A stretch of DNA of 64,000 nucleotides from Gemmatimonadota bacterium (GTDB lineage Bacteria > Gemmatimonadota > Gemmatimonadetes > Longimicrobiales > Gaopeijiaceae). The stretch spans positions 1 through 64,000 of the forward strand of contig JAGWBQ010000008.1 of the NCBI GenBank assembly GCA_021295815.1, given 5' to 3'. Shown here one piece after another: positions 18,517-27,552 of the stretch (position 1 is the first letter of the stretch; the number at the start of each line of letters is the position of its first letter). Under the pieces are notes generated by a model. That model worked only from the letters and a program-made list of their open reading frames with translations, had not been told where the DNA came from and did not search any database. Both the position numbers and the translations under genes were made by a program.

Positions 18517-18984
18517 ATGAACACGGCAACCGAACAGACAGCGCCGGCGACGATTGAAGTGAAGATGAAGACGCTGGAGCTTGCCGGAGCGCTAAGCATC
18601 TGGATGCTTCTTGCCTCGATAGCTCTCCAGGCGGTATGGGTGCATAGTGTAGTGGGCCTTACGCAGTTGGCAATTGCGACTGGCGCTCTAGCCGTATTTC
18701 CCGCAGGAGCGGGTGTTCTCATGTGGTGCCATCTCAGGCGACGGAAGGCGAAGCGCACCATCGTGACCTCTGAAAAAACAATCCCCGAAACGTTTGAAGT
18801 GAAGACGTTGGCGGTGAAGTTCTTCGCCGTGTACGTAATCAGTTTGGGTTTTGCCTTGGTAACCTATGTGGCCGGATTGGTCTACTATGGTGTAGATTCC
18901 GTGTGGTTGGCAATAGCGGCAGGTGTTTGCGTTCTAGCCGTACTCGCCACAGGGGGTGTTCTCTTTCGGAAGCATGTTGGGTAG
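18517..18984 (+). CDS. Small four-helix membrane protein, unknown
   Basis: A 155-aa protein with four predicted membrane helices in two similar pairs. Pair one is LAGALSIWMLLASIALQAV and LAIATGALAVFPAGAGVLM; pair two is FFAVYVISLGFALVTYVAG and LAIAAGVCVLAVLATGGVL. The pairs are separated by a basic/charged loop. The two halves start alike (TIEVKMKTLELAG, TFEVKTLAVKFFA), suggesting an internal duplication. A GAGGAA lies just upstream of the ATG. Base composition is clearly less GC-rich than its neighbours and it abuts IS debris, so it was probably acquired. I do not recognise a family. Confidence 0.65.
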   Translation: MNTATEQTAPATIEVKMKTLELAGALSIWMLLASIALQAVWVHSVVGLTQLAIATGALAVFPAGAGVLMWCHLRRRKAKRTIVTSEKTIPETFEVKTLAVKFFAVYVISLGFALVTYVAGLVYYGVDSVWLAIAAGVCVLAVLATGGVLFRKHVG

Positions 18985-19059
18985 CGGACGGCAAAACGCA
19001 CTGGAGTTGCCCCGCTAAGACGGACATGTTTCCTTTGGGTGCAACCAAGGAAGTGAGAC

Positions 19060-19350
19060 ATGGCGGGAAGAAGGCGAGGGCGGTATCCGCCCGAGTAAAG
19101 GGAGCGTATCGTCGAGCTGGTGAGGGCCGGGCGTAGTCGGGGGCTCTGGCCCGGGAGTTCGAGGGGCGTCCGCACTCGGATCCCCGCGGCCCTCCTGGCC
19201 GACGGAGAGCGTGCGTGCCGCAAGCGGGTGGCTCGGCTGATGAGGGAGCTGGGCATCGTGGGCCTGACGCGCCGGCGCTTCAAGACGGGTACGACGAAGA
19301 GGGACGCCAAAAACCAACCGTCCGTGAAAGCGGGGCAGGTCCACTCGTAA
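19060..19350 (+). pseudogene. IS3-family transposase remnant (OrfA start plus OrfB piece)
   Basis: From ATG 19060 the reading is MAGRRRGRYPPE, then an in-frame TAA (19096), then RERIVELVRAGRS, then a frameshift into GALAREFE: the N-terminal helix-turn-helix of an IS3 OrfA. Directly after comes an OrfB-like piece, ALLADGERACRKRVARLMRE followed by LGIVGLTRRRFKTGTTKRDA, the HTH_21 region. The OrfA end, the slippage zone and the DDE core are missing. TGGAGTTGCCCC and GACGGACA near 19002-19024 could be the left terminal repeat. Confidence 0.7.
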
Positions 19351-19425
19351 GAACCGGGTGCCGGAAGATCGAGTCGAGAGCCCGAATCGCATACCGTGAG
19401 TTGGTGACCTTCAGGACAAGGTCCT

Positions 19426-19491
19426 TCATCTCTTCGTAAGGAAGAACTCGCACCAGCCGCTCCAGTCGTCGTCGCGCGATACGGATCGCAG
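19426..19491 (-). pseudogene. Possible Fic-family C-terminal scrap
   Basis: The minus strand encodes LRSVSRDDDWSGWCEFFLTK plus a final Arg and stop. Fic-domain proteins often end the catalytic domain with a V..dgdW..W..FFL pattern, so this may be the tail of one. The similarity ends where the IstB scrap of the opposite strand begins (about 19489), which suggests a rearrangement joint. The match is short and based on memory of the family. Confidence 0.3.
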
Positions 19492-19764
19492 CTGCCGGTC
19501 ACGCAGAGTGGCGCGGTCCTCTTCTTCCAGCTCGTCAACAGGCGCTACGGCCACGCCTCGACCGTGCCGACCTCGAACAAGGGCTTCGAGGAATGGGGCA
19601 GGATCCTCGGCGACGAGGTCATGGCCGCCGCCCTGTTGGACCGGCTGCTCCATCGGTGCCACATCGTCAACATCCGGGGCAACAGCTACCGGATGCGCCG
19701 TCACGCGGAGCTCTCGGCGAGATGCGCTTGGTCTCTTTCCACGATTCGGCTTCCGCTTCGGTAG
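19489..19764 (+). pseudogene. IS21-family IstB ATPase C-terminal fragment
   Basis: One frame reads QLPVTQSGAVLFFQLVNRRY, GHASTVPTSNKGFEEWGRIL, GDEVMAAALLDRLLHRCHIV and NIRGNSYRMRRHAEL. This is the well-conserved C-terminal third of IstB, the transposition helper ATPase of IS21 elements. The Walker A and B part and IstA are absent, and the end diverges into unrelated sequence. The fragment stops 28 bp from the menE stop. Confidence 0.8.
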
Positions 19765-19791
19765 CGGACGGGCGACGCCGTACAGGGCTCG

Positions 19792-21096
19792 CTAGCCCGG
19801 CCGCATCTCCCGAGCAAGGACGGACCGATCGACCTTGCCGCCCGCATTGAGCGGCAGACTGGCGCGGAGGTGCCAGAGTCGTGGACGGTGCGACGGCGCT
19901 AGGCGGGTCCGCGTCCACTCGTCGAGCTCCGCCAAGTCGAATTCGCCCTCGACCGGCACGACGCACGCGCACACCTTGTCGCCCCAAAGCTCGTCGGGCA
20001 GACCGATCACGCACGCCTCCGCGACCGCCGGATGCTCGGCCAGAACGTTTTCCACGTCGCCGGCCTCGATGGTGGCTCCTCCGGAAATGATGCGGTCGCT
20101 TCGTCTGCCGGTGATCCAGAGGTCGCCGTCTTCATCCAACCGACCTAGGTCGCCGGTCCGAAACCAGCCACCGGCGTCGGTCCGAGCGGCGAGGACGTCA
20201 CCCTTCACCAGTATCTCGCCACCGGGGGAGATGGCGATCTCGACGCCGGCGATCGGCCTGCCCACGGCGCCCGGCTTCCTCCGTACCTCCTCCGGGGTCG
20301 CGGTCGCCGCCTGGGAGGTGGTCTCGGTCATTCCGTAGGTGAGGGCGATCGGCCATCCCCGTTCGATGCACCGATCGACGAGAGCCCCAGGGGTGCGCGC
20401 GCCGCCCACGAGCACTAGACGGAGCGCGGACGGCGGGTCGCCGCCGGACAGATCGAGCAGGCGAGAGAGCTGGGTCGGCACCAGCGAGAGATGCGTGACC
20501 GGCCCCGGATCTCCGTCGAGCGCCCGCCCTATCTCCGACACGGAAGGCGCCGCGCTCGAACCGGTCACCGCCAGCCGACAGCCCAGCAACCAGGCTCTGG
20601 CGACCACCATCAGCCCACCCACGTGCGCGGGGGAGAGGGAGGCGAGCCAAGTGTCCGAGGAGGTGAGGCCGAGTCTCTCGGAGCCGGCCTTCACGCTCGC
20701 CGTCACGTTTCTCCGGCTCAGGGACAGATAGCGGGGGATGCCCGAGGTGCCGGAGGTTCGGACCATCGCGACCGGAGGGCCGCCCGGCCACCGAGACGGT
20801 CCGGGGTCCTGCCCGGAATTTTCGGGCACGGCACCGAGGTGCGTTCGCGCCGCTTCCATCTCCCGGGCCGGAAGCAGCGGGTTGATCGGGGCGGGAACGG
20901 CTTCAAGCCGCCAGCAAGCGAGCAGATCCAGCACGCCTTCGACGTTCGCGGTGGAGAGCAAAGGGCAGAGGGAGCCGCGGCGCAGCCCGTTTCGGCGCAG
21001 CTCCTCCATTCGGGAGCCGACGCGGCCCTCGAGCTCCCTGCCGCCGAGCTCGCCCTCGCGGGTAACCAGCGTGAACGAACTTCCACCCCTGAGCAA
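19792..21096 (-). CDS. menE: 2-succinylbenzoate-CoA ligase
   Basis: A 434-aa ANL-superfamily enzyme that activates o-succinylbenzoate with ATP and CoA in menaquinone synthesis. Motifs: MVRTSGTSGIPRYL (a diverged P-loop, where TSGTTGxPK is usual), LTYGMTETTSQ, WFRTGDLGRLDEDG, ITGRRSDRIISGG, and the final catalytic Lys in NAGGKVDRSVL. The start is uncertain. A TTG at 21096 with GGAGG close upstream, 13 bp after the menA stop, is preferred because translation upstream would run into menA. It is the last gene of the men operon. Confidence 0.88.
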   Translation of the reverse strand: MLRGGSSFTLVTREGELGGRELEGRVGSRMEELRRNGLRRGSLCPLLSTANVEGVLDLLACWRLEAVPAPINPLLPAREMEAARTHLGAVPENSGQDPGPSRWPGGPPVAMVRTSGTSGIPRYLSLSRRNVTASVKAGSERLGLTSSDTWLASLSPAHVGGLMVVARAWLLGCRLAVTGSSAAPSVSEIGRALDGDPGPVTHLSLVPTQLSRLLDLSGGDPPSALRLVLVGGARTPGALVDRCIERGWPIALTYGMTETTSQAATATPEEVRRKPGAVGRPIAGVEIAISPGGEILVKGDVLAARTDAGGWFRTGDLGRLDEDGDLWITGRRSDRIISGGATIEAGDVENVLAEHPAVAEACVIGLPDELWGDKVCACVVPVEGEFDLAELDEWTRTRLAPSHRPRLWHLRASLPLNAGGKVDRSVLAREMRPG

Positions 21097-21109
21097 GCGC
21101 CCTCCGATG

Positions 21110-22006
21110 CTAGCCTGCCGCCAAACCGAACGCCAGCAGCGCTCCGTAGACCGCGAGCGCGCCTGCGGTGGCGCCGAGTGCGGGTACGAGTGCGACGGGC
21201 TGTCGGGCCCGAAGAACGAGCTTGAGCGGGCGAACGGCGAACGCCATCGCAAAGAGCGCGCCGAGGCTCGCCGCCGGCCATCCGAAGCAGCTCCAGCCGA
21301 CCACCGGAACCGCGACCGCCACGGACAGGCAGGCGACGTATTCCGCCCGAGCGGCGGCCGCTCCCCAGATAACGGCGAGCGTGCGCTTGCCCACTGCCCG
21401 GTCGGTGTGGCGATCGCGCAGGTTGTTGGTCACCAGAATGGCGGTCGAGAGCGCACCGACGCCGGCTCCCGCCAGAAACGCGTCGGTCCCAGGCCAACCC
21501 GACGGGTCCTGGAGATAGACTGTCCCGCCCACCGCGACCAGTCCGAAGAAGAGGAAGGCGAAGATGTCTCCCAGACCGTTGTAGCCCAAGGGGTAGGGCC
21601 CTCCGGTGTAGGCCACCGCGCAGACGAGCGACAGCGCCAGCACGACCGCCATCGGCCAGCCGCCGATGCTTGTCAGCCAGACACCGACGCAGGCGGCGCA
21701 GGCGAGTGCCACCAGCATGCCGTTCCGAACCGCTGCGGGCGTCAGGATGCCGGCCTGCGTCACCCGGGTCGGACCGACTCGGTCTTCGGTATCGGCTCCC
21801 TTGACGAAGTCATAGTAGTCATTCGCCAGGTTGGTCGCGATCTGGATCGTTCCGGTGAGCGCGAGCGCACCGAGCGTGGGAGCTGGAGCGAAGAACCCGT
21901 GGTGCTCCGCAAGTCCGCCGCCTACGGCGACCGGCGCGACCGCGGCCCAGAGCGTCCTGGGGCGGGCCGCCATCGTCCAGGCGCGGAGCCGCGAGATTCC
22001 GCTCAC
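21110..22006 (-). CDS. menA: 1,4-dihydroxy-2-naphthoate polyprenyltransferase
   Basis: A 298-aa integral membrane UbiA-type prenyltransferase that attaches the isoprenoid tail to dihydroxynaphthoate. The first Asp-rich motif is [20 protein letters not shown]. The second is [20 protein letters not shown]. About eight hydrophobic helices are visible. The GTG at 22006 overlaps the menB stop (GTGA), giving the residues [20 protein letters not shown]; an ATG at 21973 is a later alternative. Confidence 0.92.
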   Translation of the reverse strand: MSGISRLRAWTMAARPRTLWAAVAPVAVGGGLAEHHGFFAPAPTLGALALTGTIQIATNLANDYYDFVKGADTEDRVGPTRVTQAGILTPAAVRNGMLVALACAACVGVWLTSIGGWPMAVVLALSLVCAVAYTGGPYPLGYNGLGDIFAFLFFGLVAVGGTVYLQDPSGWPGTDAFLAGAGVGALSTAILVTNNLRDRHTDRAVGKRTLAVIWGAAAARAEYVACLSVAVAVPVVGWSCFGWPAASLGALFAMAFAVRPLKLVLRARQPVALVPALGATAGALAVYGALLAFGLAAG

Positions 22007-22842
22007 CAGGGCAACCAAGGGTAGTCCCGGAACTGGGGCTTGCGCTTCTCGACGTAGGCGCGCTTGCCTTCCTGGCCTTGCTCGGTCATGTAGAAGAGGA
22101 GGGTCGCGTTGCCCGCGAGCTCCTGAAGTCCGGCCTGTCCGTCCAGGTCGGCGTTGAAGGCGCTCTTTAGAAGCCGGATCGCCAGCGGACTCTTGTCGAG
22201 TATCTCCTGGGCCCAGCGCCAGCCTTCGTCGTCCAGCTCGTCCAGGGGGACGACCGTGTTGACGAGCCCCATCTCCAAAGCCTCTTCCGCCGAGTACTGC
22301 CGGCAGAGATACCAGATTTCGCGGGCCTTCTTCTGGCCGACGCTCCGTGCCAGGAAGGACGAGCCGAAGCCTCCGTCGAACGAGCCCACGATGGGGCCGG
22401 TCTGGCCGAAGACGGCGTTGTCCGCCGCGATGGTGAGGTCGCACACCACGTGAAGGACGTGGCCGCCGCCGATGGCGTAGCCCGCCACCAGCGCGATCAC
22501 CGGCTTGGGCATCGAGCGCATGTAGCGCTGGAGTTCGAGGACGTTGAGACGCGGCACGCCGTCGGAGCCGACGTAGCCGGCCTCGCCGCGCACCTTCTGA
22601 TCGCCCCCTGCCGAGAAGGCCCACTTGCCGTCCTTGGCCGGCCCGTTGCCGGTGAAGAGCACGACGCCGATCCCGATATCCTCGCCGGCATCCACGAAGG
22701 CCGCCTGCAGCTCCGCCAGCGTCCGGGGTCGGAAGGCGTTGCGCACCTCCGGACGGTTGAAGGCGATGCGGGCGACGCCGTCCGCCTTGTGGTAGGTGAT
22801 GTCCTGGTACTCGGCGACCTGTCGCCAGACCGGCTTCTCCAT
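22003..22842 (-). CDS. menB: 1,4-dihydroxy-2-naphthoyl-CoA synthase
   Basis: A 279-aa crotonase-fold enzyme that closes the naphthalenoid ring of o-succinylbenzoyl-CoA. Features typical of Men[12 protein letters not shown] (oxyanion site and mobile loop), [40 protein letters not shown], and the C-terminal [31 protein letters not shown] purine tract precedes the ATG. It is cytoplasmic and follows menD by 26 bp. Confidence 0.96.
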   Translation of the reverse strand: MEKPVWRQVAEYQDITYHKADGVARIAFNRPEVRNAFRPRTLAELQAAFVDAGEDIGIGVVLFTGNGPAKDGKWAFSAGGDQKVRGEAGYVGSDGVPRLNVLELQRYMRSMPKPVIALVAGYAIGGGHVLHVVCDLTIAADNAVFGQTGPIVGSFDGGFGSSFLARSVGQKKAREIWYLCRQYSAEEALEMGLVNTVVPLDELDDEGWRWAQEILDKSPLAIRLLKSAFNADLDGQAGLQELAGNATLLFYMTEQGQEGKRAYVEKRKPQFRDYPWLPW

Positions 22843-22868
22843 GTCGTCCCGCTCCTCTTCTTAGAAGG

Positions 22869-24662
22869 CTAAGTTGTCTTCGGCGGCCGGAGACGGCAGG
22901 CCGCCAGCGCGGCGGTGACTCTTTGCGAGACCGCTTTCGCAGAATCTCCTCGCAACCGGTGATCCCGGCTCCTATCGAGCTTCACCCTGACGATGGTCGT
23001 CTTCCCCGCCTCGAGTGCTTCGGCTGCGGCCCGGCCGACCTCGGCGATTTCGACGGTTGTGGTCGCGGCCCCGTGCGTCGCCCCCGCATCGGAAAGATCG
23101 CTCCCGTGAGGAGTGGCGAAGAAACGCGTGAACTCGGGCTCGCGGTCGGCTATGGGCAGCGCGTGAAATATCCCGCATCCGTCGTTGTCGGCAAGTACGA
23201 AGATCACCGGGATACCGTCTCCGCTCCACAGTAGACCGTTCCGGTCGTGCAGGAACGCCACGTCTCCGATCAGGCAGAGGGTCGGTCCGACCGTCGCGGC
23301 GCTCACCCCGAAGGCGGTCGAGACCACTCCATCGATACCGCTGGCGCCCCGATTTCCGTAGACCGCAAGCGGCTCCGAACGCGCACCGCCGAACGCGTCG
23401 AGATCGCGCACCGGCATGGAACTCGACACGACCAGGCTCGATCCCGTGGGCATTGCATCGACGAGCTGGGCTGCGATGTAGCCCTCGTGAGGCTCGGACC
23501 GGTTCTCTGCGAGCGCCGAACGCGCGGCGGTCTCCGCAGTGAACCAGGCTTCCCGCCAGGAGGGGTCCGTCCTCGCGCGGTTCTTCGGTTCGCCACCGCT
23601 TACGGCCAGTTCGGCGAGCACGCCCGCCGGGTCCGCCACGAGGTAGTGGCTCGCGCTGGCGAGGTGGTCCTTCCAGCTCGCTCCCCCGTCGATCACGACC
23701 TGATGGACGTCCCGGTGGCGATCGATCCAGTCCAGAAGCGCCGAGGATGTGGGGGAGGGCCCGACACGGATGACGATCTCCGGCTCGAGCGACGCCGCAA
23801 CTTGGGGATCGCGGAGGAAGAGATCGTAGGCGGCGACGGCTTGGGCGGCATCTCCGCCGTAACGTCCGCCGGAGAGAGGATCCGCCAGAAGCGGGTAGCC
23901 GCTCGACCGGGCGAAGGCGCGCAGACGAGGTCCCAGGCGTTTGGGATCGGAAGCGGGACCGGCGATGATCACGCCTCGGGCTCGAGCCTCGACCATTTCC
24001 CGAAGCTCGGTCAGCGTTTCGGACGAGAGGGCGCGGCGCCCGCGCTCGACCCGCAGCGGCGGCGGACCGGACAATACGGTCTCCACACCCCGCCTCGGGT
24101 CGGCTTCCTCCGCAGGTTCGAGCGGCTTGTCGAAGGGGAAGTTCACGTGCACCGGTCCTGCGGGCGCACCCTTCGCCTCCGCGACCGCCCGATGCGCCAG
24201 CGCCCGGAGGTGACGGAGCGCAGCCGGATCGGACCCGGGAGGAGCCGCCTCCCAGGAAGCGAGCGGATAGCGGCCGAAAGGACGGATCTGGTCGATCGCC
24301 TGGTTCGCGTCGGAGTCCCGCAGGTGGTGCGGCCGGTCCGCCGTCAGCGCGATGAGGGGAACCTCCGCTTTCGCGGCCTCGACGATGGCCGGATAGAGGT
24401 TGGCGACCGCCGTGCCCGATGTGGTCAGAACCGCAGCCGGGGTCCGACTCGCCTTCCCCACTCCGAGGGCGAAGAAGCCGCACGAGCGCTCGTCCAGATG
24501 GACCCGGCAACGGATGCGTTCCTCCCGGGCGAAGGCCATTACCAGCGGGGTCGAGCGGGAGCCCGGAGCCAGCGCCAGTTCCCGGAGTCCGGCATCCGCG
24601 AGCGCGGTCACGAAGCTTCTTGCCCACAGGGTTGTCGCGGCCCGCCCGCCGTCGGCGCTCAA
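22869..24662 (-). CDS. menD: 2-succinyl-5-enolpyruvyl-6-hydroxy-3-cyclohexene-1-carboxylate synthase
   Basis: A 597-aa thiamine-diphosphate enzyme joining isochorismate and 2-oxoglutarate. LALAPGSRSTPLVMAF and RCRVHLDERSCGFFALGVGK mark the N-terminal ThDP/isochorismate region. GTAVANLYPAIVEA, ADRPHHLRDSDANQAIDQ and the C-terminal GDVAFLHDRNGLLWS (Mg-ThDP motif) follow, then ADNDGCGIFHALPIA. A TTG start at 24662 overlaps the menF stop (TTGA) and has GGAGG 7 bp upstream, giving LSADGGRAATTLWARSFVTA; the next upstream possibilities lie inside menF. Confidence 0.93.
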   Translation of the reverse strand: MSADGGRAATTLWARSFVTALADAGLRELALAPGSRSTPLVMAFAREERIRCRVHLDERSCGFFALGVGKASRTPAAVLTTSGTAVANLYPAIVEAAKAEVPLIALTADRPHHLRDSDANQAIDQIRPFGRYPLASWEAAPPGSDPAALRHLRALAHRAVAEAKGAPAGPVHVNFPFDKPLEPAEEADPRRGVETVLSGPPPLRVERGRRALSSETLTELREMVEARARGVIIAGPASDPKRLGPRLRAFARSSGYPLLADPLSGGRYGGDAAQAVAAYDLFLRDPQVAASLEPEIVIRVGPSPTSSALLDWIDRHRDVHQVVIDGGASWKDHLASASHYLVADPAGVLAELAVSGGEPKNRARTDPSWREAWFTAETAARSALAENRSEPHEGYIAAQLVDAMPTGSSLVVSSSMPVRDLDAFGGARSEPLAVYGNRGASGIDGVVSTAFGVSAATVGPTLCLIGDVAFLHDRNGLLWSGDGIPVIFVLADNDGCGIFHALPIADREPEFTRFFATPHGSDLSDAGATHGAATTTVEIAEVGRAAAEALEAGKTTIVRVKLDRSRDHRLRGDSAKAVSQRVTAALAACRLRPPKTT

Positions 24663-26071
24663 AATCCGGCCTCCGACGCCGTCGAAGGCAGATCGAGTCC
24701 GCCTGCGGCAAGTGCCCGGAGCATGGGAGTGAACTTCAGGCTCGTCTCCCGCCACTCGGAGTCGGCGTCGGAACCCGCGACTATCCCGGCCCCCGCGAAG
24801 AGCCGCCACCCGCCGGAGTTAGTCACTCCGGTGCGCAACGCGGGCACGAAGGAGCCGTTCCCGGCCGTGTCGAACCAGCCCACCGGACCCGCATACCATC
24901 CGCGATAAAAAGGCTCTTCAGCCTCCAGCGCGGCTTCCGCCGCCTGTCGGGGGACCCCGCAGACGGCCGGCGTGGGGTGGAGAGAGCCCAGGAGGTCGAG
25001 CACGCCTGTGCCCCTGGGCACCCGCGCCCGTATGCGCGTTTCGAGGTGTTGCAGGTTGGCGAGACGAAGCACGTGCGGCTCCGGGTCGAAGTCCACCTCG
25101 CGGCAGAGGCTCCGCAGCCGGGCGACCATGTCTCGCACGACCATTCGCTGCTCACCCCTGTCCTTGGCGCTGGCGAGAAGCGTCCGGCCCAGCGACGCGT
25201 CCTCGTCAGCCGTCCTCCCGCGCCCGACGGAGCCGGCGACCGCAGTCGCATGGAATGATTCGCGGCGGACCGCGGCGACCGTTTCCGGCGCCGCTCCCAC
25301 CAGCGCGACACCCGCTTTCGGTTCGATGAGGAAGATGTGGCTCTCGTCTCCCACGTGCCAGAGCCGGTCGACGACATCGACCGGATCCACGACCCGCTCG
25401 CCTCGGACATCGAGGGTGCGGGCCAGCACCACCTTGCGCACCTGGCCGGAGCGCACCCGCCGGAGAACGCTCTCGACTCCGCTCCTCCATGCGGGAAACC
25501 GGGTCCCGCAGAGCCGGGCGGGCGCCGGGTCCGCCCCGGAGCCCGCGCGTTCCAGACCGAACGGCCCGACCAGGCGGTCCGAGTAAGCCTTCGCCGCCTC
25601 GAACATGCGATCCGTGACAGCCCGGGTCACCTTTCCCTCGGTCAGCTCGTTGACCTTCAGGAGAGCTCCCGCGCCATCCCCCTCCAGCTCGTAGCGCGGC
25701 AGGTGGAAGAGGGCGTCGGGGAAGCCGTCCCAACATTCCCTTCCGTCGCCGGAGCCCGCGACCTCGCCCGCCGCTCTGAAGGTGAAGCCGCCGTAGAAGC
25801 GAGCGGGCACGGGTTTGGGGCCGTTCGACCCCGAGCCGGCCAGATGGAGTTCGCGAACGGGAACCAGACGCTCGGCCATCGCCTTCGCCTTCCGGAAACG
25901 GTCGTCTTCGCCGCCTTCGATCTTCAGGACCGCGGCGATACCTGCACACGCCACCCACTCGTTTCCCCGGGCCGCGAATCCGCGAGCTTCTCCCGCCGCC
26001 GCGCGCATGAATGGACCCGGACGCGCTCCGGATACAGGTGCCGCGACCGTGACCAGCCGACGCTCGTCCAT
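24659..26071 (-). CDS. menF: Isochorismate synthase
   Basis: A 470-aa chorismate-binding enzyme that starts menaquinone synthesis. The conserved core lies in the C-terminal half: RKVVLARTLDV, FLIEPKAGVALVGAAPE, TAVAGSVGRGRTADED, LASAKDRGEQRMVVRDM, LQHLETRIRARV, LHPTPAVCGVPR and YRGWYAGPVGWFDTAGNG. It starts at an ATG 3 bp after the phospholipase-D gene and overlaps menD. It is cytoplasmic and Mg-dependent. Confidence 0.92.
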   Translation of the reverse strand: MDERRLVTVAAPVSGARPGPFMRAAAGEARGFAARGNEWVACAGIAAVLKIEGGEDDRFRKAKAMAERLVPVRELHLAGSGSNGPKPVPARFYGGFTFRAAGEVAGSGDGRECWDGFPDALFHLPRYELEGDGAGALLKVNELTEGKVTRAVTDRMFEAAKAYSDRLVGPFGLERAGSGADPAPARLCGTRFPAWRSGVESVLRRVRSGQVRKVVLARTLDVRGERVVDPVDVVDRLWHVGDESHIFLIEPKAGVALVGAAPETVAAVRRESFHATAVAGSVGRGRTADEDASLGRTLLASAKDRGEQRMVVRDMVARLRSLCREVDFDPEPHVLRLANLQHLETRIRARVPRGTGVLDLLGSLHPTPAVCGVPRQAAEAALEAEEPFYRGWYAGPVGWFDTAGNGSFVPALRTGVTNSGGWRLFAGAGIVAGSDADSEWRETSLKFTPMLRALAAGGLDLPSTASEAGF

Positions 26072-26074
26072 CCG

Positions 26075-27298
26075 CTATCGGGGTCGAATCATCGCGGCCA
26101 GGGCGCAGCCGGCCCGCACGGGAAGACCCCGAATCCAGTTGGCCGGAGCGCTCAGACGGGTGCGCCGCACCGCCGGTCGATACGCGTTGGAAGCCTCCAG
26201 GTCGGGTTCGAGCACCAGACGGCGGAAGGCGTCGACCACTTCGGGATGACGAATTACGGAGATCTGCTCCGCCAGAAATCCGTGGTAGCTCATCAGATCG
26301 AAGTTCGACGAACCGCCGACCAGGACCCGCCCGTCGATCAGCATGAATTTCAGGTGCAGCATGCCCGGCTCGTAGAGTCGCACGTCGAGCCCCAGACCGG
26401 CCGCCTCGGCCAGAAGATAGTCCTGCAGGTACCCCTTGTTGTTGTGGCCGGGAGTAACCACCCGCACGTGCACGCCCCGCCTCGCGGCCGCGGAGAGATG
26501 GTCTGTGAAGGGCGGGCTCACGTAAGGCGAGATGACGTCGATGCTCTTTTCGGCCTCCTCCATGAGACGGATAATGGGGATCATCGCCTCGCGGTTGCCC
26601 GGGCCGGCCAGCAAATGGATCTCGGTGTCGATGTGAGGGAAGTCGCGGACGGCGGGGACGGAATCGCCTCGCCACGAACTCTCGAAGTCGTCGCGCAGGA
26701 AGGCGGCGAGCTCCTCGTCCTCGTAGCGAATCATTACTTCGTGCCACCTGAAGTTGTGTTCGGTGAAGTTGAGCCCTCCCAGGTAGACGACGTGATCGTC
26801 GAAGAGCACGAGCTTCTTGTGGTCGCGATCAAAGAAGCGGCGGCCGAGAAATCCGAACGGACGACCGAGCCGAACTCCGACGCCCTCAGCGGCGAGCTCG
26901 CGCATGAGCCGGCGCCGGTTCCGCGCCTCCGCCCTAGCGCGGGTGTCGAAGAGGGACCCGGGGGTGACCAGCCAGCGATCGCTCTGGTTGACCCTCGAGT
27001 ATGAATCGACCAGAAGGCGCCTGTCCCGAGCGGTCGAGCTGGCAAGGACCGATGCGAGACTTTCGCCCACGCCGTCTCCGTCGAAGGCGTAGGTCTGCAC
27101 CAGCGCCCTTCGCCGGGCTCGACTCAGGTCGCGCTTGACCGCGCTCCATATGACGTCCGAGTCGACGAGAACCTGCGGATTCGACCGTGCCGCCCCGAGT
27201 TCGCCGGGACCGACCGGCGAGCCGCCACCGGTCAAGGCGAACGGATCCGTCCCGGAAGCGGGCCTCCCGATCTCAGCCGCGAAGCTCTCGGGTCCCAA
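26075..27298 (-). CDS. Phospholipase D / cardiolipin synthase-like protein
   Basis: A protein of about 407 aa with two HKD motifs: DHKKLVLFDDHVVYLGGLN near residues 170-190, and LHLKFMLIDGRVLVGGSSNF near 320-340. Each HxKx4D motif is complete, so phosphatidyltransferase or phospholipase activity is likely. No N-terminal membrane helices are seen, unlike classical ClsA, so it resembles the shorter ClsB/YbhO-type enzymes. The start is uncertain: a TTG at 27298 is the first in frame and has only a weak ribosome-binding site. It sits between a one-helix membrane protein and menF as part of the same operon. Confidence 0.85.
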   Translation of the reverse strand: MGPESFAAEIGRPASGTDPFALTGGGSPVGPGELGAARSNPQVLVDSDVIWSAVKRDLSRARRRALVQTYAFDGDGVGESLASVLASSTARDRRLLVDSYSRVNQSDRWLVTPGSLFDTRARAEARNRRRLMRELAAEGVGVRLGRPFGFLGRRFFDRDHKKLVLFDDHVVYLGGLNFTEHNFRWHEVMIRYEDEELAAFLRDDFESSWRGDSVPAVRDFPHIDTEIHLLAGPGNREAMIPIIRLMEEAEKSIDVISPYVSPPFTDHLSAAARRGVHVRVVTPGHNNKGYLQDYLLAEAAGLGLDVRLYEPGMLHLKFMLIDGRVLVGGSSNFDLMSYHGFLAEQISVIRHPEVVDAFRRLVLEPDLEASNAYRPAVRRTRLSAPANWIRGLPVRAGCALAAMIRPR

Positions 27299-27313
27299 CC
27301 TGAGACGACCCGA

Positions 27314-27469
27314 TCACCGGTGCCCGAACGAAGCGAGCGATTGGCCCATCTTAGGGGCGAGAAGAACGACGCTCGTCGCAACCAGGAGGATGATCACGAG
27401 CGCCGTCTTCCAGTTGCGTCCGGCACTCCGTCGGATGTTGTCCGCGACCGCTCTATCTGATTTCGTCAT
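27314..27469 (-). CDS. Small single-span membrane protein
   Basis: A 51-aa protein: a basic cytoplasmic N-terminus (MTKSDRAVADNIRRSAGRNW), one helix (TALVIILLVATSVVLLAPKM) and a short outside tail. It lies 15 bp before the phospholipase-D gene and is first in the men operon. Small size and clear topology make it plausible; no family is recognised. It might anchor or regulate the phospholipase. Confidence 0.55.
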   Translation of the reverse strand: MTKSDRAVADNIRRSAGRNWKTALVIILLVATSVVLLAPKMGQSLASFGHR

Positions 27470-27552
27470 GATCCCAAAAATAACGCCGCCGGTAGAAAAG
27501 GTTACGTTATCCGACAAGTCGAAGACGAACCGATCCCCGCAGACCGAGCACG

